A stretch of DNA of 64,000 nt from Vibrio nigripulchritudo ATCC 27043 (GCF_000222685.1 NZ_AFWJ01000002.1:26307-90306); one strand, 5' to 3'. Counted from the stretch's first letter, positions 53,189-62,705 are shown. Program-made: numbers and translations. The notes: a model not told the origin generated them from the letters alone.

Positions 53189-54374
53189 AATCATCACACA
53201 CTTCGGTGGAAAGTATCGTAGTGTCTACATTGTGATGTTTCGCGGAGTGCAAAACTTGGTAGCCATTTCGTAGATACAAACCAACATTGTGGCTTTCGCA
53301 CTGAAGATATAGGGTCTTGATACCCAAACGTTTCGCGTGTTGCTTGGCGTTTTCCAACATTATCGACGCTATGCCAAACCCTCTAAAATCTACGTGGACA
53401 TAGATTCCGCCCAGCCAGTGCTCATATTCCGGGTAGTCTCTGTTTTCTCTGAGTTTTATTTCCGTGACACCCACTAGCTGTTGTTCCAGTTTGGCGATCA
53501 TCATTAACGGCAGATCGAATTTTTGGTGAGCGTTTTGCTGGATAGAGCGGAAAAGTTTGTCTTCGGTAAGATCCGGAGACAGCCTTGACCATTCATTGAA
53601 GTACCAATGCGCTATTGTTTTCGCGTGTTCCGGTTCATCGGCAAGAAAATGCATCTTAATGTTAGCTGTTTGGCATCGCTTGATGGTGGCAAGGCAGTGA
53701 TCCAACACTTCGCCCAAATGGTCGGCAGACTTAAATATTAATGCTGGAGAAGGGTGGGAATGAAAACCTGAAAGCCAGATAGGGTGCATGCCCGCATCTG
53801 TTGCACCCTGAATGTCGTTAACTGGATGATCGCCAACATAGATGCACTCTCCCGGTTTGAAACCTGCTGCTTTCGCGGTTTCAATAAAAATTTTGGGGTC
53901 TGGCTTGTTCGATTGCGCGACTTCAGAACTCACTATTTGATCAAAGCTAGTTGCAAATGACGTTGCTCTCGCGGTGCGTTGTCGGCTCCATTCTTCACCA
54001 TTAGAGATGATCCCTAAATGCATGCCTGCGGATTTTAAGGTGGAAATCAGATCAGAAGCACCATCCATTTCAACCGCACATTCAGGGATGTGGTCTATCC
54101 AAAATTGTTCGATTTCTTCCGAGCTTGGGGTTTTACGCCATTCCAAAATGGCAGGGAGCTCTGCACCAAGTGCTTTGTAGATTCGGTCATATTTTGAATC
54201 CGCTGGGAGGTAGCCACCATTATCAATATCTTTGATCGATGCAGCTATGTACTCCACGTTCGGGTTCTTCAGTCGCGTAGAAAAATGACGGACAAACTCG
54301 TGACTAAACTTGTCGATACTGGCGTTACGATCGACCAGTGTGTTATCTAAATCGAAGTAAACCGCTTTTATCAT
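53187..54374 (-). CDS. HAD hydrolase fused to a GNAT acetyltransferase
   Basis: 395 residues. Residues 1-230 form a HAD phosphatase: YFDLDNTLVD (nucleophile), IISNGEE, SNKPDPKIF and VGDHPVNDIQGA are motifs I to IV. Residues about 240-395 form a GNAT domain: VTEIKLREN, the YVHVDFRGFGIASIMLENA acetyl-CoA loop, and QCESHNVGLYLRNGYQVL. No frameshift is needed and both parts are complete. One protein could remove a phosphate and acetylate the same or a related molecule. Substrates are unknown. Confidence 0.88.
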   Translation of the reverse strand: MIKAVYFDLDNTLVDRNASIDKFSHEFVRHFSTRLKNPNVEYIAASIKDIDNGGYLPADSKYDRIYKALGAELPAILEWRKTPSSEEIEQFWIDHIPECAVEMDGASDLISTLKSAGMHLGIISNGEEWSRQRTARATSFATSFDQIVSSEVAQSNKPDPKIFIETAKAAGFKPGECIYVGDHPVNDIQGATDAGMHPIWLSGFHSHPSPALIFKSADHLGEVLDHCLATIKRCQTANIKMHFLADEPEHAKTIAHWYFNEWSRLSPDLTEDKLFRSIQQNAHQKFDLPLMMIAKLEQQLVGVTEIKLRENRDYPEYEHWLGGIYVHVDFRGFGIASIMLENAKQHAKRLGIKTLYLQCESHNVGLYLRNGYQVLHSAKHHNVDTTILSTEVCDD

Positions 54375-54398
54375 TTTATATCTACGCCTCTCTGAGCC

Positions 54399-54593
54399 TT
54401 AGCGCTTTTTCAGTAAAGCGACGTTCTCTAACCATTGCTCAGCGGTATTGAGCCATATGGATGTTGCTTCGTTAAAGGATTCGAGCTTTTCGATGCACAT
54501 ATCGGCAGTTTTGATTTGCTCAGATTTTAACGAGTAAATGGAAGAGATGGAGTTAATGGTACTAGGTATCGCTCCGATAGGACTTATACCCAT
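54399..54593 (-). CDS. Small hypothetical protein
   Basis: 64 residues, mostly helical (SIYSLKSEQIKTADMCIEKLESFNEATSIWLNTAEQWLE). The start overlaps the end of the upstream hypothetical gene by 10 bases, so it is translationally coupled. No known family; it may be a partner of the upstream coil-rich protein. Confidence 0.5.
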   Translation of the reverse strand: MGISPIGAIPSTINSISSIYSLKSEQIKTADMCIEKLESFNEATSIWLNTAEQWLENVALLKKR

Positions 54594-55081
54594 GGCAAGG
54601 TTAAAGTGGTTATAGTCGCGTGCCTGCCGTAGTTTCTATCTTCACTTTTTCTTGTCTCGTCTTGAAGAGTTCTAATGAGCTGAATATATTGATCATTAAT
54701 CGTGTGTTCCAATCTAGAAACATTGCCTTTATCGAAGCTTTCCTTAAGTGAAGTTACCATAATTTCTATGCTTATCGCGCTTTCTAAAAAGTGCTGCTGA
54801 TTCGGGTTATGGCGTTCTGACTGCGCGTATTCGTTATTTGAAGCTATTTTATTTTCAATCTCTTTATAGTGTTGGTCGTATTTGCTGCGCTCAAGTTTTT
54901 GCACTACATCAAGAAAGCGTTTAACTTCAGGGAGCGTACACTCCATTTCCAACAACTTGTCAATGCATTCGATGGATTGATCAATAGCGGTAAGTATTAA
55001 ACCTGATAAGGTCTCACTCTTTGTATTGGCAAGGTCTTGTTCAAGGCTTTCGATTTTTGATTCCATTAGTTGGACGAGCAC
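54584..55081 (-). CDS. Coil-rich hypothetical protein
   Basis: 165 residues, rich in E, K, L and Q with coiled-coil heptads (about 5-100), no signal or membrane segment. The MLVQ or MESK start is uncertain. No family recognised. The gene pair with 54399-54593 has a lower GC content than its neighbours and could have been acquired. Confidence 0.55.
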   Translation of the reverse strand: MLVQLMESKIESLEQDLANTKSETLSGLILTAIDQSIECIDKLLEMECTLPEVKRFLDVVQKLERSKYDQHYKEIENKIASNNEYAQSERHNPNQQHFLESAISIEIMVTSLKESFDKGNVSRLEHTINDQYIQLIRTLQDETRKSEDRNYGRHATITTLTLPWV

Positions 55082-55232
55082 TTATTATCCTCAGCATTGC
55101 GGTTTTGTGGTCTACGTTTGGAGGGCAATATGGCATTAAACTCATATTGATATCAAGAATCTAAATACGATTGTTAGGTATAGGCTTAGTAATACATTTC
55201 TGAATGACTAAAAAACACCCCAAAGTCAGTGC

Positions 55233-55937
55233 CTAGTTAGCGCTGAATATGATGTCCCCATAATATGTTTCCGCTTTTGATTTGCTGTTATCGGTGTCTG
55301 TCATAATGGCAACGACGTCGATGTAACGATAAGCCCTTTCATTGGCTCGTTCACTGCCTTTGTCACCGAGATAAGTGATCAAGTCTTGATAAACATTACG
55401 TTTTTCACTGTACCAGGTTTGCGTCTGAGCATCTTCACCACGAACTGCCACCATACAAACGTTTGAGCCAACATAAGCATTGTCCCAGAAGGTTCCTGCT
55501 TGCTGAGAGCCAGACCAAACGTAGTTCAGAGAACGTGTTCTCCAAGCCATCAGCCCGCCGTCGATCACAACGTAAATACGCGCGGCGTAGTCATCGCCTT
55601 CTTTGCTTTGCTCATCCAGTTTTGGCAATGCTTCGGATACTTGCCATTTCCAGTTCAGGAAAGGGGTCTGGAGTAAATCTACTCTTTTATTCAGAAACAG
55701 ACCTGAAGCCGTGCCGTTGCTGGTTGCCTTCAATACTGAAACTCCATCAAGCACTGCGGGTTCATAATTTGTGAACCCTTTAAACGACTCCTGTTTCCAT
55801 TCAGAGGCATCGCCATCTTCTAATACTTTGAGAATCTCACTGGCATTTGAAGATGCGACGGCGAAGCCAATAGAAAGGAGTAAGACCGCAGTTTTCAAAT
55901 AGCGTTTAAAGTGACGTGTGGTGAAATGACAGAACAT
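55233..55937 (-). CDS. Secreted DUF3047 protein
   Basis: 234 residues from the ATG at 55937, 13 bases after the stop of the upstream gene. A signal peptide (about 8-33) is followed by DUF3047 (about 40-230), a beta-rich fold: FLNWKWQVSEALP, AARIYVVIDGGL, and the closing VDVVAIMTDTDNSKSKAETYYGDI. DUF3047 has no known activity. It shares an operon with two small genes upstream. Confidence 0.82.
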   Translation of the reverse strand: MFCHFTTRHFKRYLKTAVLLLSIGFAVASSNASEILKVLEDGDASEWKQESFKGFTNYEPAVLDGVSVLKATSNGTASGLFLNKRVDLLQTPFLNWKWQVSEALPKLDEQSKEGDDYAARIYVVIDGGLMAWRTRSLNYVWSGSQQAGTFWDNAYVGSNVCMVAVRGEDAQTQTWYSEKRNVYQDLITYLGDKGSERANERAYRYIDVVAIMTDTDNSKSKAETYYGDIIFSAN

Positions 55938-55950
55938 AAGTGGGGTCTTG

Positions 55951-56385
55951 TTACTGGTTAAACTTACGGACGGTGAATCCATCGCCATTTGATACGTTCA
56001 GATTAACAACTACGGGTTTGCCGCCATAACCGTGAATGTTGCACTTAGCCCGCACGGCGACTTTTGAGACAGATTCAGGAATTTTGATTCCACACTTACT
56101 GCGGGTAAAAGGCTGCTCGTTGTCGTGAGGGTGGGCAAGCGTTCGGGTACCAAGCACTTTTCCGTCCAAATCGATCACCTGCCATTCATCGGCGTAATGA
56201 TCCCAGCCCTGATCGTTGTGTCGGACAGTAGTATGGAAACACCAGCTTCCATTTTCATTCTGAACCGCTTTCACTTTTTCAACCTGTGCAAAATCTAAAG
56301 ATTCAGAATAGTTTTCTATGCTCGATGCGGTTGCGGTGCTTGCAAAAAGTACGGCAGAACAAGCGAGTATCATGAAGCCTTTCAT
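55951..56385 (-). CDS. Secreted hypothetical protein
   Basis: 144 residues with a signal peptide (cut near TASS at about 18-21). The mature domain is beta-rich with HNDQGWDHYADEWQVID and AHPHDNEQPFTRS, and has cysteines at about 49, 96 and 115. It lies between a GFA gene, with which it overlaps by 4 bases, and the DUF3047 gene, all minus. I do not recognise it. Confidence 0.6.
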   Translation of the reverse strand: MKGFMILACSAVLFASTATASSIENYSESLDFAQVEKVKAVQNENGSWCFHTTVRHNDQGWDHYADEWQVIDLDGKVLGTRTLAHPHDNEQPFTRSKCGIKIPESVSKVAVRAKCNIHGYGGKPVVVNLNVSNGDGFTVRKFNQ

Positions 56386-56813
56386 AGTGATTCCTGTGTG
56401 TCTGGCAGCTCAAAGATTGTGTCCATCCATAAAGACCGCCAACGTTGCGTTTTTACTTCAGCGGACAGTAAATGAGGTGATGCATGTGTGACCTTGATTC
56501 GCGTTTTAAGATCAGGTGACAACGCAGATATGTTGAGTGCTCCCTTTGTTTTGCCTTCAAAATCGTAGGTTACAGCGACCAAAGAGTCACATTGCTGACA
56601 TACCCAGAATCGCGCCAAACCTGCACCTTGAGACTGGGATTTCAGGTTGGAAGCGGAAATGAATAGAGTGCCTGCTGGATCAGACAAATAAGCGGCACCA
56701 AGAGGAACACAGAAATCGCATTGGCATGCTCTGGCTTCGTAACTTTCAATAGGTTTAGGTAACCTTGCAAGAAGGCGGTTTGAACCGCATTCACATGAAC
56801 CTGTATATTCCAT
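56382..56813 (-). CDS. GFA-family zinc protein
   Basis: 143 residues. The GFA fold is marked by CECG near residue 8, CQCDFC at about 30-35 and CQQCDS at about 72-77, three zinc-type cysteine clusters. Members are named after glutathione-dependent formaldehyde activation, though few have shown activity. It heads a run of three coupled genes (GFA, secreted protein, DUF3047). Confidence 0.85.
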   Translation of the reverse strand: MEYTGSCECGSNRLLARLPKPIESYEARACQCDFCVPLGAAYLSDPAGTLFISASNLKSQSQGAGLARFWVCQQCDSLVAVTYDFEGKTKGALNISALSPDLKTRIKVTHASPHLLSAEVKTQRWRSLWMDTIFELPDTQESL

Positions 56814-56919
56814 CCCGTTTTTCGTACCCGCTACTAGAGAACCAAGGCTTTAATATATAGGTTAGCTGAACGTAGCGGTGAGACAGAATAGATTGTTTTC
56901 TGGCTTATCGATGTAAGGG

Positions 56920-57300
56920 TTAACCAAACAGGGTCGACCAGATGCTTGGCTTTTTCTTATCGTGGTACTCTTTTCTTAGGTCATCGATTTCGCGCAAAAT
57001 AGTTTTTGCTCCGTCCAGATCCCCTTCATCCAGCTTGGTTTCAATACGCTCTACCGCATTGGTGAGTTTGCTGAACCCACTCTGGTAGAGTTCTTCACGT
57101 TCTGGTGGGTAGCTGCCATTCGCGGACAAAATAACGAGTTGCTCAAATTCTTCGATGGGTGCTCTCATGCCTTCAATAGTTGTCGCTTCTGCTGCCTGAT
57201 TAAAAGCTAGCTTCATTTGCTTCATATTGGCAGAGAGATCGATTTTGGCGAGGGCGCTGAATGCCAGTAGAGAGGTGAGTAAAACGACGGTTGTCTTCAT
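56920..57300 (-). CDS. Periplasmic cytochrome b562-like protein
   Basis: 126 residues. Signal peptide MKTTVVLLTSLLAFSALA is cut after about 18. The mature protein is four-helical. Met of ANMKQM (M26, position 8 of the mature chain) and His of EYHDKK (H113) match the axial haem ligands Met7 and His102 of E. coli cytochrome b562. It should bind haem non-covalently and carry electrons in the periplasm; partner unknown. Confidence 0.75.
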   Translation of the reverse strand: MKTTVVLLTSLLAFSALAKIDLSANMKQMKLAFNQAAEATTIEGMRAPIEEFEQLVILSANGSYPPEREELYQSGFSKLTNAVERIETKLDEGDLDGAKTILREIDDLRKEYHDKKKPSIWSTLFG

Positions 57301-57379
57301 TGCTTATCCTTATGTTTTGAGAGGATTCTAGCGGAAGTTGTCGCCAATTTCTTGCTGAATTTTGAATGTTTTTGGCGTA

Positions 57380-57402
57380 AAAAAGCCGGACGAATCCGGC
57401 TT
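57380..57402. terminator. Terminator between cytochrome b562-like and decarboxylase genes
   Basis: AAGCCGGA pairs with TCCGGCTT around CGAA; the A run on the 5' side gives a T run on the minus strand, so it fits the end of the decarboxylase transcript. Confidence 0.7.
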
Positions 57403-57434
57403 AGATTTAAAAGTGTATTCGATGTGAGGTCGGT

Positions 57435-59141
57435 TTACTTGCCGCTAGCGTAGTATAAACGCTCAAGGAACTGATCAATGTGCTCACGTTTTGTTGCTGG
57501 GTTCATGAATACTGCTTTTTCACCCGGAATGTAAGAATAGATACCACGACCCACATAGTTGGAACGGGAAATGAACTCTACCCAGTTGGTGTACAAACCA
57601 AACTTACCACGGTTGTTGAAGATATGGCGGTGATACTCGGTGTTGCGTTCCATTCGGGCTTTGATGGTTTCGTTGTCGGTACTATGGCGCTCAATTTCAA
57701 ACTCTTCTTCTGCAAATTTTACGAAATCGCGGTTGTACAAGCGGAAGGTTACACTTGGTCCCTGATTTTCTGGCACCACGACTTTACATGCAGAGTCCTG
57801 CATTAACTGGTGGCGCATGTAGTTTGCATTCTGAAGGCTGTGTGCAATCAGAGTCTGGTAGCCCTCAAGACCCATATATTTCAGAGCAGAGTAAGCGCCA
57901 AACAGACCTGTCGCACCACGAGAACATTCAATGGTCGACTGAAGGTGCGTGTCTTCCTGAAGATCGTTTTCGAAGTAAGAGAAGTTCTTCGGATCGTTTT
58001 TCAATGCTTCCATATCCTGCTTGTTTTTGATCATCACAAGGCTGGACGTGTATGGAACATAACCCCACTTCTGGAAATCGACGGTGAATGAGTCAGCGTA
58101 CTTCAGCTCACGCAGGCGTGCCGTTACGCTTTCGATCCCTCTTAGGGTCGCTTCGTTAATACCAATTGGGTTACCGGCGAAGTCGTAGTCGATAAAGAAC
58201 ATCATCGACCAGCCAACAGCGGCGTCAACGTGAATGTGTGGCTTAACCTGAATGCCGTATTCTTCACACAGGCGCTCGCGCAGATCGTAAACCGGCTTCA
58301 CCTGATCGATGGCGAAGGTATCCGTCGTACCCATGGTCAGCATGATGGTTGGTACAACCGTGTTCACGTCAAAGCACGCGCGCATGCTGCGCTCCAGATC
58401 CACTAAGTCTATCTCGTGGCTTTCTGTCACTTTAATACGGATTGTTTTCTTAGTGATGTCGACACCCAGCAACGACAGGTTTGTCATGTTGGAGTAGTGG
58501 CCACCCTGCGAGTTAAGAATTCGGTAATCCTGTGAAGAATCCAGACCTTTGAAGATGGCTTCAGGCAGAGACTTACGAATACCCAGAAGGTAACCATAAA
58601 GGTTACAGAAAGTACCGCCCTGAGTGAAAAGACCGGTAGACTCGTTCTGGTCGTAACCGACCACGTTAGCGATCTGGCGAACCACATTCTTTTCAAGCTG
58701 CTCCGCCATCCCTGCGTATTCGCTGTACACAAGGTTAGGGTTTGCCAGCGTTCCCATCATTGCACCATAGATGGCTGGGTCAGAAGGCATTGTGATCACG
58801 TTTTCTACCGAGGAAGGGTTTTCCCAGTCTTTTGATAACGCCGCAGCAAATGCCAGTACGTCTTCCGGTTGACCTGTTGGTTTCATTCGCTTCGCGGGCA
58901 TGTGGTTTTGAGACAGCAAAGCTTCGTGAAGATCATTGCTGTTTGTGAAGGCATTCATGCGCTCGTGAGGGTGTAGGTGTTTGGCACGGAACTGGTTCAA
59001 AGCCGCAAAGCCAGGATCTTTGTAGATAGGCCAGAGGTTTTCATCACGCGAAAAGAAATCGCGAAAAACCTCGTTATAAAGCTTATCGAACTCAGAAGTT
59101 GTCTGGTTAGCCTGCTGATTTTTCAGTAAAGAAATGTCCAT
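57435..59141 (-). CDS. Group II PLP-dependent decarboxylase
   Basis: 568 residues. The fold type I layout is clear: H215 in GGHYSN (PLP stacking), D306 in HIHVDAAVG (pyridine nitrogen) and K358 in VDFQKWGYVPY (Schiff base). In most relatives the residue before the lysine is His (HK); here it is Gln. The later GYVPY segment resembles tyrosine decarboxylases, and the 85-residue N-terminal extension resembles larger amino-acid decarboxylases, so the substrate (Tyr, Glu, Asp or other) is not decided. Single gene; no transporter partner. Confidence 0.85.
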   Translation of the reverse strand: MDISLLKNQQANQTTSEFDKLYNEVFRDFFSRDENLWPIYKDPGFAALNQFRAKHLHPHERMNAFTNSNDLHEALLSQNHMPAKRMKPTGQPEDVLAFAAALSKDWENPSSVENVITMPSDPAIYGAMMGTLANPNLVYSEYAGMAEQLEKNVVRQIANVVGYDQNESTGLFTQGGTFCNLYGYLLGIRKSLPEAIFKGLDSSQDYRILNSQGGHYSNMTNLSLLGVDITKKTIRIKVTESHEIDLVDLERSMRACFDVNTVVPTIMLTMGTTDTFAIDQVKPVYDLRERLCEEYGIQVKPHIHVDAAVGWSMMFFIDYDFAGNPIGINEATLRGIESVTARLRELKYADSFTVDFQKWGYVPYTSSLVMIKNKQDMEALKNDPKNFSYFENDLQEDTHLQSTIECSRGATGLFGAYSALKYMGLEGYQTLIAHSLQNANYMRHQLMQDSACKVVVPENQGPSVTFRLYNRDFVKFAEEEFEIERHSTDNETIKARMERNTEYHRHIFNNRGKFGLYTNWVEFISRSNYVGRGIYSYIPGEKAVFMNPATKREHIDQFLERLYYASGK

Positions 59142-59194
59142 GATTTTTTCTCTATTTTATAGATATACAGGGTCTATTGACCTTTTGTTACATT

Positions 59195-59224
59195 AAAAAG
59201 GGCATCAATCCTGATGCCCTTTTT
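59195..59224. terminator. Bidirectional terminator
   Basis: AAAAAGGGCATCA pairs perfectly with TGATGCCCTTTTT around ATCC. It ends the chemoreceptor gene on the minus strand. Confidence 0.9.
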
Positions 59225-59226
59225 GT

Positions 59227-61131
59227 TTATTGCACTTTAAATTGTGCGACCAGTTTCTCGAGCTGAGAATTGGAATTTGAAAGTGATTGAGTTACGTTGA
59301 CCGTATCGCGACCGCTGTTGACCAGCGATTCAACAATGTCCCGTATCGCCAGCATATTGCGCGAGATCTCTTCTGATACGGCGCTTTGCTCTTCCGTTGC
59401 GGTAGCAATCTGGCTGCTGATGTCATCAATTTGGTTTACCGAGTTAGACACCACGTCCAGGCTGCCGGAAACTTCAGATGTTTTCTCAGCTGTGATCTGA
59501 CAACGAGATTTGGTGTTCTCCATTGCGTTAACGACTTTTTCTGTTCCATCGAGCAGGCGCGTCAGCATGTCGGAAATTTCGGTTGTGCTGTTTTGGGTGC
59601 GCGCAGCAAGGGCACGAACTTCGTCTGCCACCACGGCAAACCCACGACCTTGTTCTCCGGCACGTGCCGCTTCAATTGCAGCGTTCAGCGCCAACAGGTT
59701 GGTCTGTTCAGAAATGTCACCGATAACGGAAAGAACAGCGCTGATCTGGTTTGCGTCTGTATTCATCACCTGAATACGCTCTGCCATCTCTTCCACTTCA
59801 TCCACCAGTGAACGAACTGTCTCAACGGCATTATTTACAATGCCTTTCGAGTTGTGTGCTTCAACGCTGGTGGCTTCTGTTACCTGAGAGGACTGCTGAA
59901 CACTTTCGGCAACCGAGCGTGCGCTTTCACTCATTTCAGTAATGGAAGTCACAACCTGTTCCGTTTCAGAAGAATGCGAAAGCAGCATTTGTTCATTCTG
60001 GCTGGCAGAAGAGGTCAGGGTGCGAATGTCTTTTGAAATCTGAACACTGGAGTCAGCGATATCGCCAATCATGCGTTGCAGGTTAGAAACGAACTTATTA
60101 AAGCCCTCTGAAATCTGACCCAAATCGTCATTTTGCTCGACTTTGAGGCGTGCAGTTAAGTCGCCATTACCGTTAGACAGGTCAAGCACTGCGGCTTTTA
60201 GCTTGTCGAGCGGGCGGAATAGCTGGCTGATGACAACGAAAATAATCACGGTAGAAACAGCAAGCAAAAGGAAACCAACCAGAATGGATTCTTTAATCGC
60301 ACTGTTCACTTCGGTTAGCGCTGTGTTTCGATCAACGAAAACCATCAGCGTCCAGTAGTTCTCGCTGTCAATTCTGATGCGCTGGAAGTAACCATCAAAA
60401 TCAATACCAAGATAAGGGAAGTGCACCAGACCACTCTGACCAGAGCGGAAACCATTCTCAATCACTTGGAAGCTCGGGCTCACCTGAGAAGGTGTTTTAC
60501 CGATGTCAGTTGGGTCATCACTGGCAAAGAATTTGTGATTGCGGTCGGAAAGGGTAGCAGCACCGCCAGCGAAGCGCATGGAGCCAACTTGCTCAACGAT
60601 GTGATCAAGGCGAACGTCGCCAATCAACACCGCAATCAGTTCACCGTTTTGGTAAACCGGAGCAGAGATACTGATCACTTGCTTCTTGGTCACGATATCC
60701 TGATAGATATCGCTGGTGATGGTTCTGCCTTTCTGAGCGGTTTCTGTAAACCAAGGACGAGTAAGGTATCGGTCTGTTTCTTCTTTGATACCGCCGTCGT
60801 CAGACATGTAGTTACGACCGTCTTTGTACGCTATCATTACCGCCGAGATTTTAGAGGTTTCTGTAAGAAGAAGTACTCGGTCAATATTTTCCTGATCGCT
60901 CAGTTCATTGGTGAAGTGGAGAGCACCTTGATGGATGGTCCGAATTTTGGACTCCATGTCGACTTCAATTTCTTTTACATGGCTATTGAGCTTTTGTTGA
61001 GTAATGGACTGAAGCCCGGTAGTCATTTCTTTTTTGAGGTTGATGATGCTTATAGTTGCCAACACTGACAGAGAAACCGCAACCAGCAAGACAACGCTAA
61101 TGTTTATTCGCGTTTTAAAACCTAATCGCAT
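59227..61131 (-). CDS. Methyl-accepting chemotaxis protein with Cache-type sensor
   Basis: 634 residues from the ATG at 61131, set by AGGA 7 bases upstream; another ATG lies 12 bases further up. One membrane helix at about 10-30, a periplasmic sensor (about 35-275, Cache-like, with [24 protein letters not shown]), a second membrane helix (about 277-300), a HAMP domain, and the signalling tip [35 protein letters not shown]. It reports to CheA. Being next to a sugar ABC locus suggests sugars as ligands, but amino acids are also common for this sensor. Confidence 0.93.
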   Translation of the reverse strand: MRLGFKTRINISVVLLVAVSLSVLATISIINLKKEMTTGLQSITQQKLNSHVKEIEVDMESKIRTIHQGALHFTNELSDQENIDRVLLLTETSKISAVMIAYKDGRNYMSDDGGIKEETDRYLTRPWFTETAQKGRTITSDIYQDIVTKKQVISISAPVYQNGELIAVLIGDVRLDHIVEQVGSMRFAGGAATLSDRNHKFFASDDPTDIGKTPSQVSPSFQVIENGFRSGQSGLVHFPYLGIDFDGYFQRIRIDSENYWTLMVFVDRNTALTEVNSAIKESILVGFLLLAVSTVIIFVVISQLFRPLDKLKAAVLDLSNGNGDLTARLKVEQNDDLGQISEGFNKFVSNLQRMIGDIADSSVQISKDIRTLTSSASQNEQMLLSHSSETEQVVTSITEMSESARSVAESVQQSSQVTEATSVEAHNSKGIVNNAVETVRSLVDEVEEMAERIQVMNTDANQISAVLSVIGDISEQTNLLALNAAIEAARAGEQGRGFAVVADEVRALAARTQNSTTEISDMLTRLLDGTEKVVNAMENTKSRCQITAEKTSEVSGSLDVVSNSVNQIDDISSQIATATEEQSAVSEEISRNMLAIRDIVESLVNSGRDTVNVTQSLSNSNSQLEKLVAQFKVQ

Positions 61132-61330
61132 AATTATCCTCATACGCTAGTAAGTGAACTGGGTTTTGTTGACCGAATTGTCAAAGTGATTTGAACAAAT
61201 GTTTCGACAAACTCTGATTAACTTAGAGTTATGTTTTATTGTTTTAATTTATTCCGAATTAATATCCGGCGGATTATGCCATAGTAATAAAACTATCGAG
61301 GAGCGGTTTCTATGCAGTGGTGTGCGCAAA

Positions 61331-61346
61331 TGTGATATTCATCACG
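61331..61346. promoter_or_regulatory. CRP-type site TGTGATATTCATCACG
   Basis: TGTGA-N6-TCACG with flanking AAA and CTA. It matches the CRP consensus TGTGA-N6-TCACA at 9 of 10 arm bases and lies about 200 bases upstream of the chemoreceptor gene. This is good but not extreme evidence for control by carbon supply. Confidence 0.65.
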
Positions 61347-61458
61347 CTAAATATGAGCTTATTTCATAAGATTCAGAAGTGAGAACTTTACTACCAGTAT
61401 AAACAGGATTTTATGCTGGTTTCTGAAATAAATATTTACAGGATTTGTAACGGAAAGA

Positions 61459-61476
61459 AGGGGCTTAACGCCCCCA
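61459..61476 (-). terminator. Hairpin after the UgpC-type gene
   Basis: GGGGC pairs with GCCCC around TTAAC, with CTTCTTTCC following on the minus strand. Short stem, so the terminator call is moderate. Confidence 0.45.
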
Positions 61477-61484
61477 AAATATGT

Positions 61485-62576
61485 TTAGGAAGCGTTGACG
61501 TGTAACCCATTTGCATAGAACAAATGTGCATCCTCTGCTCGGCAGCCAAGTGTGAGAGTTTGATACTTGCTAACTTCCTGATCCCCTGGGGAATGTACTG
61601 TAAACCCATCAACGCCTAAAGCCTGACCAAAAAGATAAGTGCTGTTACCCAGGCGCTCAACCACCTCACTGTCGAACTGGAAACTTATGGCACTTTCTTC
61701 GCCAATAAGCAGATGCTCTGGTCGAATTCCAAAAGTCAGTTTATCGCCTGGCTTAGCGGTAATTTCTCCGTCATATGGTAACGATATAATGGAATCGTCA
61801 GGTGTTTTTAGTGTGAGAGTTTGAGCTGAAAGTGAAATAAACTCTGTCGGAACGAAGTTCATCTTAGGAGAACCGATGAACCCTGCAACAAATTCATTTT
61901 TCGGATGGTGATAAAGCTCCAGTGGCGTACCAACCTGTTCGACGTTTCCTGCTCTGAGCACCACGATCTTGTCTGCCAGTGTCATCGCTTCCACCTGATC
62001 GTGAGTCACGTACACCATGGTGTTTTGCAACTCCTGATGTAACTTAGCGATTTGCAAACGCATTTCGACCCGCAGTTCGGCGTCAAGATTGGACAGAGGT
62101 TCATCAAATAGAAAGACTTTAGGGTTTCTGACAATGGCGCGACCAATTGCCACCCTCTGCCTTTGACCACCTGAAAGCTCCTTAGGTTTACGCTTAAGAA
62201 GCGGTTCCAACTGAAGCGTTTTCGCCGCAATCGAAACTTGCTTTTCTATCTTCTCTTTGGGATGCCCGGTCATTTTGAGCCCAAAGCCCATGTTTTCTTC
62301 TACTGTCATATGCGGGTAAAGCGCGTAAGACTGAAATACCATGGCAACGCCACGCTCGGCAGGGTCAACTTCGTTTACGACTTCGTTCTCTATTTCTATT
62401 GTGCCACCTGAAATCTCTTCCAGACCCGCAATCAACCGAAGCAGTGTCGACTTACCGCAACCTGATGGACCAACAAAAACGACGAACTCTCCGTTGTTGA
62501 TCTCCAGATCCACACCGTGAATTGTCCGGATGTCACCATATTCTTTGATGACGTTTTGTAACGTGATGTCTGCCAT
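61485..62576 (-). CDS. Sugar ABC transporter ATP-binding protein (UgpC/MalK type)
   Basis: 363 residues. Walker A GPSGCGKST, signature LSGGQRQRVAIGRAIV, Walker B VFLFDEP and switch histidine VTHDQVEA; the C-terminal TOBE-like domain is from about 235 onward. It is divergent from two permease genes 286 bases away, with which it should form one importer. The sugar is unknown. The binding protein is not in view and may lie past the right edge. Confidence 0.93.
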   Translation of the reverse strand: MADITLQNVIKEYGDIRTIHGVDLEINNGEFVVFVGPSGCGKSTLLRLIAGLEEISGGTIEIENEVVNEVDPAERGVAMVFQSYALYPHMTVEENMGFGLKMTGHPKEKIEKQVSIAAKTLQLEPLLKRKPKELSGGQRQRVAIGRAIVRNPKVFLFDEPLSNLDAELRVEMRLQIAKLHQELQNTMVYVTHDQVEAMTLADKIVVLRAGNVEQVGTPLELYHHPKNEFVAGFIGSPKMNFVPTEFISLSAQTLTLKTPDDSIISLPYDGEITAKPGDKLTFGIRPEHLLIGEESAISFQFDSEVVERLGNSTYLFGQALGVDGFTVHSPGDQEVSKYQTLTLGCRAEDAHLFYANGLHVNAS

Positions 62577-62661
62577 TTTGGACTCCCGAGCACAAGCAGT
62601 AGTAGTAACTGAAATTTAAAATACGTGAACACGCAAACATTGTTAGTGACTTGTTAATAAT

Positions 62662-62679
62662 AGTTGATCGTGATCAACT
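62662..62679. promoter_or_regulatory. Inverted repeat AGTTGATC-GT-GATCAACT
   Basis: Two 8-base arms around GT, in the divergent region of the sugar ABC locus, about 85 bases upstream of the ATPase gene. It is a plausible binding site for a dimeric regulator. It does not match the CRP consensus. Confidence 0.5.
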
Positions 62680-62705
62680 TAAAATGCACCAATTGAGTGA
62701 TTTTT

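Larger units (their letters stand above)
61132..61484. other. 353-base gap with CRP site
   Basis: Contains no gene. It holds a strong CRP-type site at 61331-61346 (separate entry) and a GGGGC/GCCCC hairpin at 61459-61476 close to the ATPase gene stop. Confidence 0.5.

Noticed and set aside
53187-54374. HAD-GNAT as two genes joined by a sequencing error
   Set aside because: A single uninterrupted frame covers both domains with a linker of normal length and no sign of a lost stop codon.
60421-61068. 215-codon open frame antisense to the chemoreceptor
   Set aside because: It is a mirror of the well-supported chemoreceptor gene and has no recognisable domain.
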